Below are positions 1-59,300 of a DNA stretch of 64,000 bases, one piece after another. The position numbers and the translations under genes were made by a program. The notes beneath the pieces are model-generated. The model did no database searches. It was not told the DNA's origin and worked only from the letters and a program-made list of their open reading frames with translations. Positions within the stretch are counted from its first letter, which is position 1. Each line of letters starts with the position of its first letter. Source of the DNA: Leptasterias polaris (Eukaryota > Echinodermata > Asteroidea > Forcipulatida > Asteriidae); contig JAZGTN010000097.1 of the NCBI GenBank assembly GCA_037783415.1, positions 186,001 through 250,000 of the forward strand, given 5' to 3'.

Positions 1-46727
<46,727 letters not shown>

Positions 46728-47432
46728 GTGGACACTCGATCAAACCATTATATTTCATTTATTCATCTAACCATGGAGTTATGGACCTTGTAGTATGTGT
46801 AATAACAGCCCTTGCTGGTTGTGGGTGGGGATTGGTGAGCAGTTGGTTGTAATGTTCTTGGATTATGTATGGGTGATATAATGGGCTGGCCTTATTTCAT
46901 TATGGGAAGAGATTGATGATTAACAATGTAGTTAATAATGGTCCTAGTGGAGTGGGTGGGTTATTTCAGGTGATGTATAAGTGACAATGATTCCCTTGAT
47001 GATGGGGGATGCACTTACAGCAGTTTTATTGTAATCAGCAAATAAGATAGATCAGAAATGTCATCACTTACTAGCGGTTAGACGGATTGGCATAATATAA
47101 TCTTAAGTGAAACAATTAGAAGTTAATATGCCTTTTGGTGTTTTTTTCTTTTTGTTGCATGTTTTAAGTGGAAGAAGAATAGTCTTCTCTTGTCTTAAAT
47201 ATATTTAAAATAGGAATGCATGATAAATATCCAGATTAAATTGATCAGACAAAATTACGTTATAATTACGTAGTTCAACAAAAATGAGTCTAAAATTCTG
47301 TACTTGGAGACATATCCTGAAACAATTCAAATGTTCTCGCTAGTATAGTGTGGCGAGAATGTTAGTGAAGACTATGACATTTATCTTGTTGTGATATTGG
47401 ATTATGAGTGAGTTGTGTTCAAATAAAATAAA
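46728..47432 (+). other. DYNC1H1: Putative DYNC1H1 3' UTR
   Basis: AT-rich, non-coding, no splice pattern. Overlapping AATAAA hexamers at 47422-47427 and 47427-47432 are the first good cluster after the stop. Confidence 0.55.
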
Positions 47433-48560
47433 TATCGTAACAATTTTAAAACTAACAAAATACAGTGCTCTTTTGTAGGTGTAGGATTAAGGTGTGGTAA
47501 TTGTTGACTTACTGGGGACAAAATAATAATAAGATTCATTGCTAGTCTTTGAACAATTATTAAAATATTTGTTTTGGTTAATGCGCGGCTGGTAATTTCT
47601 TTTGGAAAAGGCGCAATTCAAATCTCTAATGATTATTATTGGTATTAAAATGCTAACAGTCTTATTTTCATCTTAAATTTTTTTCTTCTTGTAGCACCTT
47701 ACTTAGTGTGGCTTTTAGCCTTGTTTGGGGCGAACTTGCAGAAAATGTTAATTAATTAATTAATTAAAAAGTATAATAAAACTGAGTACCATTAATCATT
47801 CTTTGTTACAGCATAAGGTTCAAGAATGTATAGACAAAGTAAAGAATAACTCACAGTAGTAAATTTACGAAATAAGCTAGATCAGAAATGTCATCACTAA
47901 TAACAGACTGAAGAATTGCTTACAAATATCTGAAGTGAAACAACTAGAATTTAAAATGCATGGAGACTGTTTTGTTTTGTTATTTTGATGCATGTTTGAA
48001 TTGAAAGGGGAATACCCATATCTTGTCGTAAATATCTTAAAAATAGGAATGCATGACAAATATCCATTTTGAATTGATCAGACAAGAAGAATGCTTCAAG
48101 TTGGTAGTTTAACAAATATGAGTCTGTATTTCTTAACATTGACTGCATGTTCAAGCTATTATTATAATTTAGTGATTACATTACTGGGGAAAACAATGTT
48201 CATGTTGTGGTATTGGATTGGATTGGAAGGGAAGTTGTGGTAATCTTTCATTTCTGTGGTAAAAATAAAAACAATCATAATGAATTTGAAATAAATAAGT
48301 ACAATATTATTAAAGAGTTATACTGCAGATAGTTATCGTATCAATGTATTTTAATTTGTAGAAGCATGCTGAAGGTCAATGGCTTAAAGATAAAGCCGAG
48401 AACCGTTCTGTTTGGTTATTTTGATTAAAATACCCTTCTTTAGTCGTAAATATCTTTATTTTTAAAATGGGAATGCATGGTAAGTATCCAGATAAAATTG
48501 CTCAGATAAATTCATGTTTTAAGGATTTTTCTCAACTTGGTGTGATATTATTAAGTAAAT
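47046..48560. repeat. Three diverged copies of a 3'-flank segment
   Basis: TAGATCAGAAATGTCATCAC at 47048 and 47878, and GGAATGCATGATAAATATCC-like words at 47214, 48046 and 48470, each followed by TTGATCAGACAA or similar. Spacing is about 830 then 425 bp. Confidence 0.65.
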
Positions 48561-51460
48561 CTAATGTTCATGCCAATGTTGTATTGCAGTGATAACATAA
48601 GTGGAAAAAACAATATCCACTTTGGAAATTAATCAAATTCATTATTAATTTCAAACAAATGAGTAAAATGATATCATTAGTGTATTACTGCAAATAGTTA
48701 TTACACCAATAATGTCATTGTTGTAGTAGCATGTTCAATGGTTTTAAGATGAAGTAAAGAATAAAATGGAGTAGACTTAGTAAGCAGACCTCGAAGAGAT
48801 TCGCCTGATATTATTGCGTATGTACTGATTGTTGGCTAAACAAAATAACTTGTTTAATTTAACTGTGGTTAAAATGACACGAGGAGTACAATGTTTTAGA
48901 AACCGTCTTTCCTGCCGAACACTTTTTAAAAGTAAAACAGAATGCATGACAGGGTTGCAACTGATGTTTTGAGAATAGACAGACATATCAACTATTTATT
49001 AATACAAAGCTGCTGTAGTTTGTAATGTCAATTATTTAGTACTATATACCATTGGTGTTGTTTTTGCTGCTGCTGCTGCCTCTACTGCTGCTGCTAATAA
49101 ATGTACACAATGATGTCTACTTAAAACCCAGCTGATTGCCGATGTTCAATTTTAAAACCTTAATAATTATATCAAAAAGAAAACGTTTTGAAAAAAAATC
49201 AACTACTGCAGTCGTTAAGAAATATTCATTAAGAAATCATTGGATAAAGATGAAACAGAAAAACATGACATACGGATTCCAGAAAAATCGCAATACCCAA
49301 TCCAAGGATTGTGTAACAACACGTAATAAAAGTGAAAACTTACTGTTTGGTGTGTTGTTTTTGTTTTTGGTTTTGTTTTTTTCGATTTTAGCATGCCTCA
49401 CTCGCAGGGTCAAATTACAGAGAGTCCCGTAGGCGTTCAATTTGCCCTTGTTGATTCTTAACTCAATATCTACAACTACAAGGAGTTTAATATCTACAAG
49501 GGGTTTACATGGAAATCACCATCTGATACGTGGGCATAAACATCTTAGCCCGCTGCAAAAGAAGAGAGCGTTACCTTGGAAACGGATGGAATTGACCTAT
49601 GAAAAAAATCTTTATTTTTTTATTTTTTATTGTCCTCTGTTGTTGGGGAGCATATGGACGTCGAGCTTGAGTTGAAATCCGACTCGTGTTTTCATTAGTG
49701 CTTTAGTCAGAAATTGTGAAGATAACGGGTAAAGAAGGAATACAGACCACATGGATAGATATGTCGCAAATTGTTCAGTGGAGAATAAATTGTGTAAAGG
49801 TTGTGTAACTAGGAATGGGCCTACGTTTCGTAAAGTGCGCGGATCTCAGATTGTGATTGAAGGTTTTATTTATGTTCGGGTGTTTGTAAGTTGTATAGTG
49901 TTTTTGTTTGGGCGTTTTTTCTATTGGTTTGTTTTCGGGTGGTTCTGGACAGTTTGTTGGGTTGTTTGTTTGTTTGTTTGTTTGTTTGTTTGTTTGTTTG
50001 TTTGTTTGTTCTGTTTGTTGGGTTGTTTGTTTGTTTGTTTGTTTGTTTGTTTGTTTGTTTGTTTGTTTTTGTTGGTGTGGGTTTTTCTAGGGGTTTCTAT
50101 ATATATTGTTCAAGTTATTCAGTGAATTGTTTCATCAAACCGTGGATCCGATCAAACCATAGGTTAGCTGGCCCGGAAGAGACAATCGCTAACGTTGGTT
50201 TCTGGCTTTTAAGTTATAGGACCTTCCAGACAACATAGTCCGCAAGTGACTCGGTACCTTGTCCGCCAGAATGTGTCATGTGTTTTGATAATAAGAAGGG
50301 GGGGCCTGGTGTTCACAACAGGGGAATCAAACACATTAAGTTAAAACCATAAGTACTCCATCGGGACTTATGCGATCTACTTTATTTTTAAGTGACTTAA
50401 TTTGCCCAATTCCCTGTGAAAACATGAATGTTTATCTAACATCTAAATAAGTGTTGCAAAAAAAAGGCCGTCTTGATTGTTGTCGCAGGTTGGTAGAGCG
50501 CCCTAGTCAAATTTTCTTTGTTCAACCAAAAATTATTTTAATATTTACACCTGGTAAGTTTCCCTATTTAATACTTGATTTTTTTAGATACATATCATGC
50601 TGAAGAGCCGCCACAAAGTGGACCAATCAAAGTCCTGTATAATGATTTCATGTTTGTGAGTCTATGTTGACAGATGGTGAACTATTGTGACCCTGATGCA
50701 CTTGTAGTTGTAGTTGTACCCTTTATTACAGTCAATTACGTCAGCGCATTCATGGCAATTACCTTTAGCAAATACCTTTCTAATCAGTTTCACTGGAAGC
50801 AACTCTTGGTGCAATTAAATTTCAATTAGCCCTTTGAAATTTAATCGAACCACCCTTGATTAAGATGCAGGGTTAAAAGTTGAGAAAACAAACAATATTA
50901 GCCGAAAGGATAGAACAATTCATTTCCCGAAAAAGTTAAACTCGAGAAAGTAGCTATAGGCCAACAAGACAACTACCAGTTCATGCAATTTGTATTAAAT
51001 GGTCGGCCTAAAACACAATTAAAACACATTAATAAAGACGTTTACACGGAATTAGCTTGAATGATTTAGTTCAAATTTGTGGTAAATTAATATTCGGTTA
51101 AAAAAATGGCACTGAAGCGTTTAAATAAGTTGCCCGCAATTGAAATTGAACCATCATGGTCATGCAGCCAACCCATTCCCACACCCCGCCCACAGGGGGG
51201 CAGATCGAACTCTGCCATTAGTTTACATGTTGCCATGAAACACTGATACAGACCACCTCCTTGACAGATTGAATGGCACGAACCACTTTTTTAATAGGGG
51301 GTTCAGAGTTTTAGTAAAACATAATTTGCCTGGAAATGTATCGTGAGAGCATTTGTTCTACTATTTATATAATAAAACTTCATAAATGAAGTGAATTATT
51401 TCTCTAGAAGGCTTTTTAAGGAATGTTTTGCCTTTTTGTGATCATCTAGAAATTCTTTTC
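47433..51460. other. Intergenic region between DYNC1H1 and the STMND1-like gene
   Basis: AT-rich. Besides the diverged copies it holds dispersed repeat E copy 2 (47697-47745), (CTG)n-like sequence at 49066-49098, a TTTG microsatellite (49960-50067) and a weak tRNA-like A box (50497-50510). No convincing gene. Confidence 0.6.
49960..50067 (+). repeat. (TTTG)n microsatellite
   Basis: Near-continuous TTTG/GTTT units, interrupted once around 50009-50022. It creates low-complexity Cys/Val/Phe/Leu reading frames that are not genes. Confidence 0.95.
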
Positions 51461-51751
51461 TAAAGTCGCCTGACCCATTTTGGATTTCAAAATTTTTCAA
51501 CTTTGCTGAGAAAGTGTCCGTGTGGTCATTTCTAAACAATCCGCCTGGCACACGAAAGCTTTACGTTTACGGACGGTTACAGCGCAACTGCCATTCAGTC
51601 CGTTCATGGAGAAAGGACCCAGTTCTTCATTTTAGTGAAATTAAATTACAAACAAGGTCGCAAGAGGCAGTGAAATTACGATGGCTGTTGCTGCATGAAA
51701 TTCAGGAACATAATGGATTTTACTCTGGATACAATGCACCACAGTAAAACT
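51461..51751 (+). other. Possible non-coding 5' exon of the STMND1-like gene
   Basis: Ends AAAACT|GTAAGTATT, a strong donor, and is followed 1.7 kb later by TTTTTGCAG|GTATTACAG (53452), which leads into the coding exon. No long ORF. Exon start not determinable. Confidence 0.35.
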
Positions 51752-53451
51752 GTAAGTATTTTGTGCATGATTGAAAATTGTCTCTGGAAATATTCTTGTA
51801 TGGGATTGGTTTTTGGAATGGCGATAAGTTTTGTATCGTTTGTTGTGTGGTGTGAGTGTGTCTCTTTCCTTCTTTTATAGATAGAGGTAAAGCCTGACCA
51901 GCTTTTATTTTGTCCTTGAGTAAGCTACTTTAAATTTGTGGCCATTTAAACAAACCTTATTGAATGAAATAAATTTAATTGACATATAGATTAACCTTTG
52001 CTTTGGGACTGATAAACATGATCTGCTGCTACTGAATTGCTGCATGCTGCGTTTCACTGTCGGTGCTGAGTGTTGTCTGCCATGTTATTGTTAGCTTTTT
52101 TACGTGTGATTTGTTTAGTTGAAACATCAAAACTTATTTCATGTCATCTAGCCCCTAGTATTGGGCTAGATTTTGATATCTGTTTTGGTTACATTGACTC
52201 CATATTACTGATAACTTCATTTTGTCATTGTGTAATAATATGTTCATAGTGAATTTAATTGTCTTTAGATTTGGAATTAAGTATACCTCGCTGTAAATGG
52301 GCTAATTAATTAAGAATTTAAAAACAATTTACATTGAGAGTTAAGTTCATGTACTAAGCTTCATTTTGAAATAGGATCTAGTAACTCTTTCATATTTTTA
52401 CGCTTTAGGATATTAGGTCACATGCACGGTTGTGTAAAAAGGTTTTTTTACTTGAAATTTTGTTTATGAAACTGCTGTTACACGGGTCACCAACTGTTTC
52501 AGAAACGGTATGTTGACCAAAAATAACCGTTAATGCTCAGGCTTATACATAAGCCTGTGAAGGTTACACGGTTAAGTGACAGATCTTATGGTTAAACGTT
52601 TACATTTGTACGGTTCGGATAAACGTTCAGATAAAAATTAACTTAAAAAGTGCCGCGTAATGCTGACCATAGTAACTGTGATCACGATTTTCACAGCACA
52701 ATATCCCATAAAACACACACAAATATCATTCCAAATTCATTCCCACAGGTTAGACCCAGAAAGTGGGCAAATGGTCAATGAACTCCTTTAAAAGCAGTCT
52801 TGAGATCTGCGGTCATACTCATAGTAGCTACTAACCGCAGATGTCAACGTTTTTTTTAAAGGAGTACAGCGCCCCAGTTACTGGGTCGATCCACTGGGTC
52901 TACCCACAGGCCTGGAGTTCTGCAGCCCTGGTCGTGGCCTTGGTGCCCTTTCGAAAGTTTCCCAAACACTTTAAAGACTTTCCAATTGAAGTGCCCTTTG
53001 CAAAATAAAAATATCCAGCCTGGCCCTATCTAAGAGAAGATTGGTTTTTTTAAGGAGTACGGCGCTCCAGTTACTGGGTCTAAGATCAAACCCTTTCTCT
53101 CTGTGATCAAACTAATGAATGTAATGACATCTGGTCATTGCTCCTATGCTGTTCTGTCGATAAAGATTTATAGTTTGTCGAGTAACTCATGCTTCATGTG
53201 CTTATTTTGATTGCTGCAATTTAGATAAGCGATCGCAGCTTTATATTGAAACTTTAAAAAAAGTTGGAATGTAATTTTTTTTTTTTTTCCACCAATTCTC
53301 TTCCCATAATTGGCTTTAAAACATTTCTTTACTGTGTGAAGAAAAAAATGGACGCACACTTATGAAATTTGTTAGGGCCAATTATTGAAACAATCATGAA
53401 ATTTGTTTCAAGACACTAATCAGAGTATGTTTTCATTACTTCTTTTTGCAG
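51752..53451. other. Putative first intron of the STMND1-like gene
   Basis: AT-rich, non-coding. GGAGTAC(A/G)GCGC(C/T)CCAGTTACTGGGT occurs at about 52861 and 53057 (a short dispersed repeat). CTGCGGTCATACTC / CTACTAACCGCAG at 52808-52842 is a small hairpin. No gene seen. Confidence 0.5.
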
Positions 53452-53688
53452 GTATTACAGACTATGTCCAACCTTTTAATCAACACTGCTAGAAAAATGT
53501 GTTCACTCTATAAAATGGTCTGACAGGAGAACTACTTTAAAGCATTCTCAACATTATACTGCATACTGACTCCTGCGTTGATGCAAGGATACGCTGTGAA
53601 AAAAAGTCTGAAGCTAATTTAGTTTCTAACACTACTGACTTCTGCACGTACTTCCTATCTGTACAGACGTGTACAAAATATATTAAAA

Positions 53689-53989
53689 ATGGGCTGTGGG
53701 AGCTCACAGAATGCATCTACGTCAAGCCTTGGGTCAAACAACAAACTCAAATCAGAGAAATCGCCATCATCTTTACGGAAACAAGTGCTGATTGCCCAGA
53801 GTGATTCCAAAATCCAAGAGAGCCAGTCATTGGAAGGCGACAACGGGCAGAGACCAGACAGTAGAAGCACCTGTCGAGATAGTGGTATAGATAGTGCTAA
53901 GACCAGTGATGGTAGGAGAGCCGAGAGGCAGAACACAGATCAACATGATCAATCTAGAGATGACGGAAGCCAGTCAAGACAGAATACAG
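53689..53989 (+). CDS. STMND1: STMND1-like exon 1 (coding)
   Basis: MGCGSSQNASTSSLGSNNK and on to SRQNT plus one base; donor ACAG|GTAGGA. Reading on without splicing stops at 54027. Confidence 0.8.
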
Positions 53990-56900
53990 GTAGGAATGGC
54001 ACAACTCTAGGGAACTTCAAAAATTAACAGAATTTCAATAGAAAATGTATTTAAAAAATTGAGTTACAAGCATTGTGACAGTTTCCAAGAAATGTCTGAA
54101 TATATCGAGAAAAATTCATATTTCAAATCAATGATGAAAAAAATAAAGAAAATTTATGAAAAATGTCATGATCTTCATCTTTAACTACAACTGCGACTAT
54201 TTGAGGGTTTTTTGTAGTAAAATTCTGCATTCTGCTTTTGATTACCTATATTAACAACTTTGTATCAATATATTATACATAAATTATACTTAGATATTTT
54301 TATAAATATCCGGTATTCCTATTCCAAAATATGAAAAAGCTGAAAAGGTTTCAAACAACTATTCAAAGTGAATTGATAGATTTATCAAATTATCACAGTT
54401 GTGTTTATTTTTTCTTTATCTAGCATTAGCAATTTTTTCTTTATCTAGCATTAGCAACCTATCTTAAACAGTATCAACCAAATCTGTCGATCAGAATTTG
54501 TTCTGTCACCAAAGTCCACACTTTTGTATTATTTGGTGTTTTGCTATCTACAAACACGTATAAGAGCAAGAATGTCAGAGGCAAACAATAACGAGAGGTG
54601 TCCAACTCTTAAGTAAATAGAACCCTCATAGTATTCCATTCATGTCCCTACAGTCCCTGATAAATAAAGAGAGCAGATAATGTCATGTGTTGAGAACGTG
54701 TCCCAACTGACAACCCCCCCCCCCCTGCAATTTAATGCTATTTACACTGGTGGCAGACTAGGTACTTGGTCTATTGATGATGATAAAATAAAACTGTTTA
54801 TAAAATGCACAGACATGATTGTTCATTTATAATCAAAGCATGCAGTGTCAAAGAGTGGAATTTTAAAAAGTCTCACTACTGTACAGGAAGTGAACAGCAG
54901 CTGCAGACAAGCGCTCCTCGATAACACTTGAAATTGACAGCTATTTTTGGCCACTTTAAGGGTTTAATTAATGGTTTACTTTCAAAGTATAATGAGGGAA
55001 CTGTACAGTGTGTGATGTAGGAATAAAAATCAATTCTGTGGTTTCTTTTTGAAGGGTTTTAGTTGGAGATCTGATTTTATTATAAATTATGTTTGTAGCT
55101 CAAGCATTCAGTGTTTTCTGTGTACGTTTTTTGTTTGTTTTGTTTTTTCAGGGGGTTCAAAATCTTTTTCTTTTTTTCTGATTAGGGAAAAGCGTACATT
55201 CTAAATATCTATAATAAAAAAAAGCGAATTTAAAAAAAGTAATGAATATGTTTACTTTATATGAGTCTCTCGCAGAATGTGATTATTCTGCCCATGAATA
55301 TTAAATGGAAGAAACAAAAAACCTTAAAGATTTCTTCCTGTAAAGTTTTTGGAGAAGTTTCTTTTGAAAATATCTCCTTTATATATATATTTTTTTTCAC
55401 AGTTGCTACTCCTGTTGCCTTTGAAGTAGTCGTTGGAGAAACCAAGGGTCAAAGTATCGTTAAGCAACATCCGCCAAAACGTTTACAGGTAAAGCTGTCA
55501 ATAACACTTTCTCAATGCGATTGGTTTGCGGTAACCTTACGTGATTGTATATTATTTTGTAAATTAATATTGTAAGAAGTTGTCTGCTGTTATTCTACTA
55601 CCGCGGAGTAAATTTTGGAATTCAGGGGGAATTCTTAGTTCTAAAAAGTCCTGTTTTGCATGGACTACTACTTTAGCTTAGTGAATCTAAGCCAGATGAG
55701 CCAACCTGATCTATATCTATAGGGAGAGATATGTATTGCCACTAAAAAGCCATTGGGGGCTGCTCAACTATAAATATGTCGTTGCAGCTCAGTCTATTAG
55801 AAAGCAGATGATTCAGATTTGTTTTGTTTTGTTCAGATGAAGATGGTGGATGATGAAGAACGTAAAGTTACAGCTGAAGATTTAGCCGAGAGACAAAGAG
55901 CTGTTGAAGAGAGGAGGTTTCAGGTAAATAGTTGTTTTTAAAAGAGCAATGACCTTGCTCTGTGGTTTGTGAAATCACTTGTTTTGTTGTTAGGCAATAA
56001 GTTCTTCAATTGTTCATTGTTGTTGTGGTCCTCGTCATCTTAATCGTCTTCTTTTTATTTTATTTTTATTTATTTTAAATCTTTGGACAAAAGTACATAT
56101 ATATATACATTTACAATTTTCCTGGTCAAGACAAAAGTAATATAAAAAAACTGTCATCATAGATGTGTCAGAGATGTGTCTTCTTGTTTTTCTTCTTTCT
56201 TTCTTTTTTTCTTCTTCTTCTCTGTTATCATCTTCTTCTTCTTTTTGGTCTTCTTTGTTTCTTCTTTGTCTTCTTTTTCATCTTCTTCTTTTTCTTTGTC
56301 ATCTTCTTCCTCTTCTTGTTCTGCTTCTTCGTCTTCTTCAGGTTTTTTCAAGCCAGGTTGACAATACACCGATCCATTAAGCCACGCCCATTTCTCATTG
56401 ACCAATCACAACCGCGAAATCTGATCACCATTTGAGCCGTTTGGTGATCTTTGCACTAACGGTGATCGGGTTTCGCGGCTGTGATTGGTCAACTCGTAAG
56501 GAGGCGGGGCTTAATGGATCGATCTATTCCTCTATATAAAGAAAAGGACTCTTTCATTTAAAAATCACAATACCTATAGGAGCACTTTTAAGGCAAGAGC
56601 AACAAAGGCAATGGCCAGAATAAAAAAAACAGTATTTTTTCACAGTATCTTAAATGTAGATCCAATTGTTCTCAAATTTGTTAAACTACATTTTATAGGA
56701 GCTACAGAAGCGAGCACAGAGTGCTAAGCGGACATCAAGAAGACGTAAAGATATCTTAGCAGCCAGAGATTTTGACTCCAACCAAACCACTGAAGCACAA
56801 CAAAGAAGGGTAGGTAGACATAGACTATTGAAAACAAGGCCAATTCTGTCTTGGCACATTTGTTACTGTTCTAAGAAATTGTGTAAGCGTAAGCAAGCTT

Positions 56901-58745
56901 TTTAGACCGGGTAACCTTTGTTTACAAGAGGAGTGTCCTTGTACATTTCAGGGCCTTTCTGGCAGGCAAGAACACTGGCCATATGGGAAAATTTTACATT
57001 TTTGCCATAATTTCCGTATAATTTAAAGAAGATAAAAAAATAACTGGTTTTTTAACCAAAGTCATGCTGGTCAAGCGACATTTACTTAGGGAAGAAGGTT
57101 AACCATAAATTTTGACCTGTGAAGGCAGATATCATTTCGTTTGATTATAGCTAAGGATAATTATAAGAGCAATAAGATCTACCCTAAACATAAGAACTCC
57201 AATCCTAAGCATTATTATCAATAACTTATTATCAATAACTGTAATTCTATTATCTTTGTTGTTTGCTGGTTTAAATTGTGGATAGCTGTATTTGTATTTT
57301 GCTTTTAAACCTAGTCAATTTTGCTTTGTACACTGGGAGAACATGTAATTGTTCATGTGTTTTGAACATATCATAGTTTGATTGATTGATTGATTGACTG
57401 ATTATGATTGGCTTATTGTGATTGATTGGTTGATTGATTGATTGACTATGATTGATCAATTGATAACATTGATGATTGATTTATTTAGTGATTGATTGAT
57501 TGATTAATTGATTAATTGATTAATATCATGCATGCATTGTTTTATCTGAAGCTTGAAGAGAAAATTACATCAGCAGAGAAGAACAAGGCGAGACAGAGCG
57601 CTGAACTCCAAGCAAAGCAAAGGATGCGAGAACTGAAAGCAGCACAGGCGCGGGAGAAGGCAAAACGTCTTAACCAAACTCTTGAAGATGATATGAACTA
57701 CGATGTGGAGAAAGATGAGACATTTAATGCAGATGATGGTTAGTAATCATCTGTCTTCTGTTGAGACATTGATTTTTCTCAGGGCAGAAACATTTCAGTC
57801 TCCCAAATATTGACTTGTTCGATCGTCTTTCAAGATCTCCACTCACTAATAATGAGACAGATTCAGTCTGTTCTTGATGATTTAACGGATTGTTCACACT
57901 TTGATTCATAAGAAGGAAAAAGATTTTTCTGATGGGCATGAAAAATAACATTTAAATTAATTTCATTTCCATTCAATATTATGGAGGTTAGAAAAGCTGT
58001 TTTAGGAAATAGGAATTCGGGGGGGGGGGGGGGGGGGTTAAACATTATAACAAATTTGACTTTGTTCTTGTAAAAATCACCATTCCTTATTTTGCTTAAA
58101 CTTAATTGATTTTGCAGTAATAGATGTTGAATTTGCATCAGGGATGATTAATATTATTTGTGTTTTACCCATACATTGATGAGTGAAGCACTGTATTACT
58201 CGGGTCAGATTTCGAACTCACAACATTTGCCATTCTAGAGCAGATTACCAGTAGACCACTAGACTTGCCCAATAGCTAGAGGTAGTTCAAATCCTATATT
58301 TAAACAGCGGGTACCGCAACAATTTTAATAAATGTTAAAATTTTCATCTGGGATAAAAAATATTATTTGTGTTTTACCCATACAACAATAGTACTTTGTA
58401 GTAGTTATATAATAGTTGTTTTAAAAACAGCGAGAATCATACTCCACTGAATTAAATATCGATATTATTTTATTATTTCTAGAAGCTGACTCTTGGTTGG
58501 ATGGGACTAACAATGCCAACCCCTTAACTATTAAGGGCTCAGCGTCCACAAACAACTCGGAAAGAATCTACGACGGGCGTAGCAGTCCAACAAAGAAATA
58601 CCACCCTCTATCTAGTGCGGAGGTGAGGAAGAGACAACACAGCCTCGGCAGTGACAGCGATGATGACGATGGGGCAGCCGGGAGCCAGTGGGCCAGCCAT
58701 GCATCCGCCAACGCTGAGACCCAAGATACATTCTTCGATTCCTAG
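53689..58745 (+). CDS. STMND1: Stathmin domain-containing protein 1-like (six coding exons, 344 aa)
   Basis: Predicted membrane-anchored stathmin-family protein that may bind tubulin. Exons: 53689-53989, 55403-55488, 55837-55923, 56699-56809, 57552-57738, 58483-58745; all junctions are GT/AG and in phase. The N-terminus MGCGSS is a good myristoylation (Gly2) plus palmitoylation (Cys3) signal, as in vertebrate STMND1. Residues 1-100 are Ser-rich and disordered. VAFEVVVGETKG then a Lys/Arg/Glu-rich helical region (about 125-255; RKVTAEDLAERQRAVEERR, EEKITSAEKNKARQSAEL) is the stathmin-like domain. The tail is acidic (SDSDDDDG) and ends TQDTFFDS. Identity rests on architecture plus local similarity, so I hold the family more firmly than the exact orthologue. 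Confidence 0.78.
55403..55488 (+). CDS. STMND1: STMND1-like exon 2
   Basis: VATPVAFEVVVGETKGQSIV, KQHPPKRLQ; acceptor TTCACAG, donor CAG|GTAAAG. Start of the stathmin-like region. Confidence 0.82.
55837..55923 (+). CDS. STMND1: STMND1-like exon 3
   Basis: MKMVDDEERKVTAEDLAERQ, RAVEERRFQ; acceptor GTTCAG, donor CAG|GTAAAT. Confidence 0.82.
56160..56345 (+). repeat. (TTC)n-rich polypyrimidine tract
   Basis: Almost pure pyrimidine on the + strand, dominated by TTC/TCTTC, in intron 3 of the STMND1-like gene. It makes spurious Ser/Phe-rich (+) and Glu/Lys-rich (-) reading frames. Confidence 0.95.
56368..56524. mobile_element. Foldback MITE family D, ~157 bp palindrome
   Basis: CCGATCCATTAAGCC at the left faces GGCTTAATGGATCG at the right. 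Inner arms TGACCAATCACAACCGCGAAA and TTTCGCGGCTGTGATTGGTCA pair almost perfectly, and TGATCACC/GGTGATC continues inward. The loop is about 35 bases. It adjoins the TTC tract. Confidence 0.85.
56699..56809 (+). CDS. STMND1: STMND1-like exon 4
   Basis: ELQKRAQSAKRTSRRRKDIL, AARDFDSNQTTEAQQRR; acceptor TTATAG, donor AGG|GTAGGT. Confidence 0.82.
57370..57530 (+). repeat. (GATT)n microsatellite, degenerate
   Basis: Runs of GATTGATTGATTGA mixed with GACT and AATT variants, ending just before exon 5. Confidence 0.9.
57552..57738 (+). CDS. STMND1: STMND1-like exon 5
   Basis: LEEKITSAEKNKARQSAELQ, AKQRMRELKAAQAREKAKRL, ETFNADD; acceptor CTGAAG, donor GATG|GTTAGT. Coiled-coil composition. Confidence 0.8.
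58130..58290 (-). repeat. tRNA-derived SINE, reverse strand
   Basis: On the minus strand: GCAAGTCTAGTGGTCTACTG then GAGTTCGAAATC (B box) and a tail containing TGGGTAAAACAC. The tail words (TTTTACCCATACA, AATTTGCATCA on +) also occur at 28210-28252, and TTTTACCCATACAACAATAG at 58373. Confidence 0.55.
58483..58745 (+). CDS. STMND1: STMND1-like exon 6 (C-terminus and stop)
   Basis: EADSWLDGTNNANPLTIKGS, RKRQHSLGSDSDDDDG, QDTFFDS, TAG at 58743-58745; acceptor TTCTAG. Confidence 0.8.
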
Positions 58746-59300
58746 CTGCTTTTATTTTATCCACACACAGCATTTTTTATGTACATTTTGCAAATAGGAT
58801 TTCTATTAAACCAAAATTCAAAGCCAAATTCTAAATATGCACTCCGTCCGTTTTACTATAGTGCAGATATTTTTTATTATAGTATTAAAAAGGTTTATTA
58901 AATGTATTTTCAAACAAGACGCTGTTGATACACTTCCTACCTACATCCTGGCCAAAATCATGCACAACTTATTTTCTTCTTGGGGATGCAGTCCAGATGC
59001 GTCTCAATGCTTGTTATTTTGTGAATCCAAATCCTGAGGGGATCAACACATAAGGACGCTCAGGTATAATTTGATTTCATATTACTGTATTCATTGGTGT
59101 CTATTCAAAGCATAGAGCTGATTAATGCATGCGTCATACAGGATCTTCAATATAGGAACTACATCCTGTTTATTGAGTCCTTGGATTTTACACAGACAAA
59201 GAAGATGTATTTCCCATTGTCTTTGTCTCTATGCCCGGCTTTGAAATATTCTCATAGAAAATAGATTTCATTCATATTTTAGGGGTTTTACAGAAATAAA
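58746..59300 (+). other. STMND1: Putative 3' UTR of the STMND1-like gene
   Basis: AT-rich, no ORF. ATTAAA near 58804 and AATAAA near 59295 are candidate poly(A) signals. Confidence 0.45.

Noticed and set aside
49751..50238. Reading frames rich in Cys, Val, Phe and Leu
   Set aside because: Products of the (TTTG)n microsatellite; no homology, no splice context.
56157..56435. Ser/Phe-rich and Glu/Lys-rich ORFs on both strands
   Set aside because: Translation of the TTC tract inside a well-supported intron.
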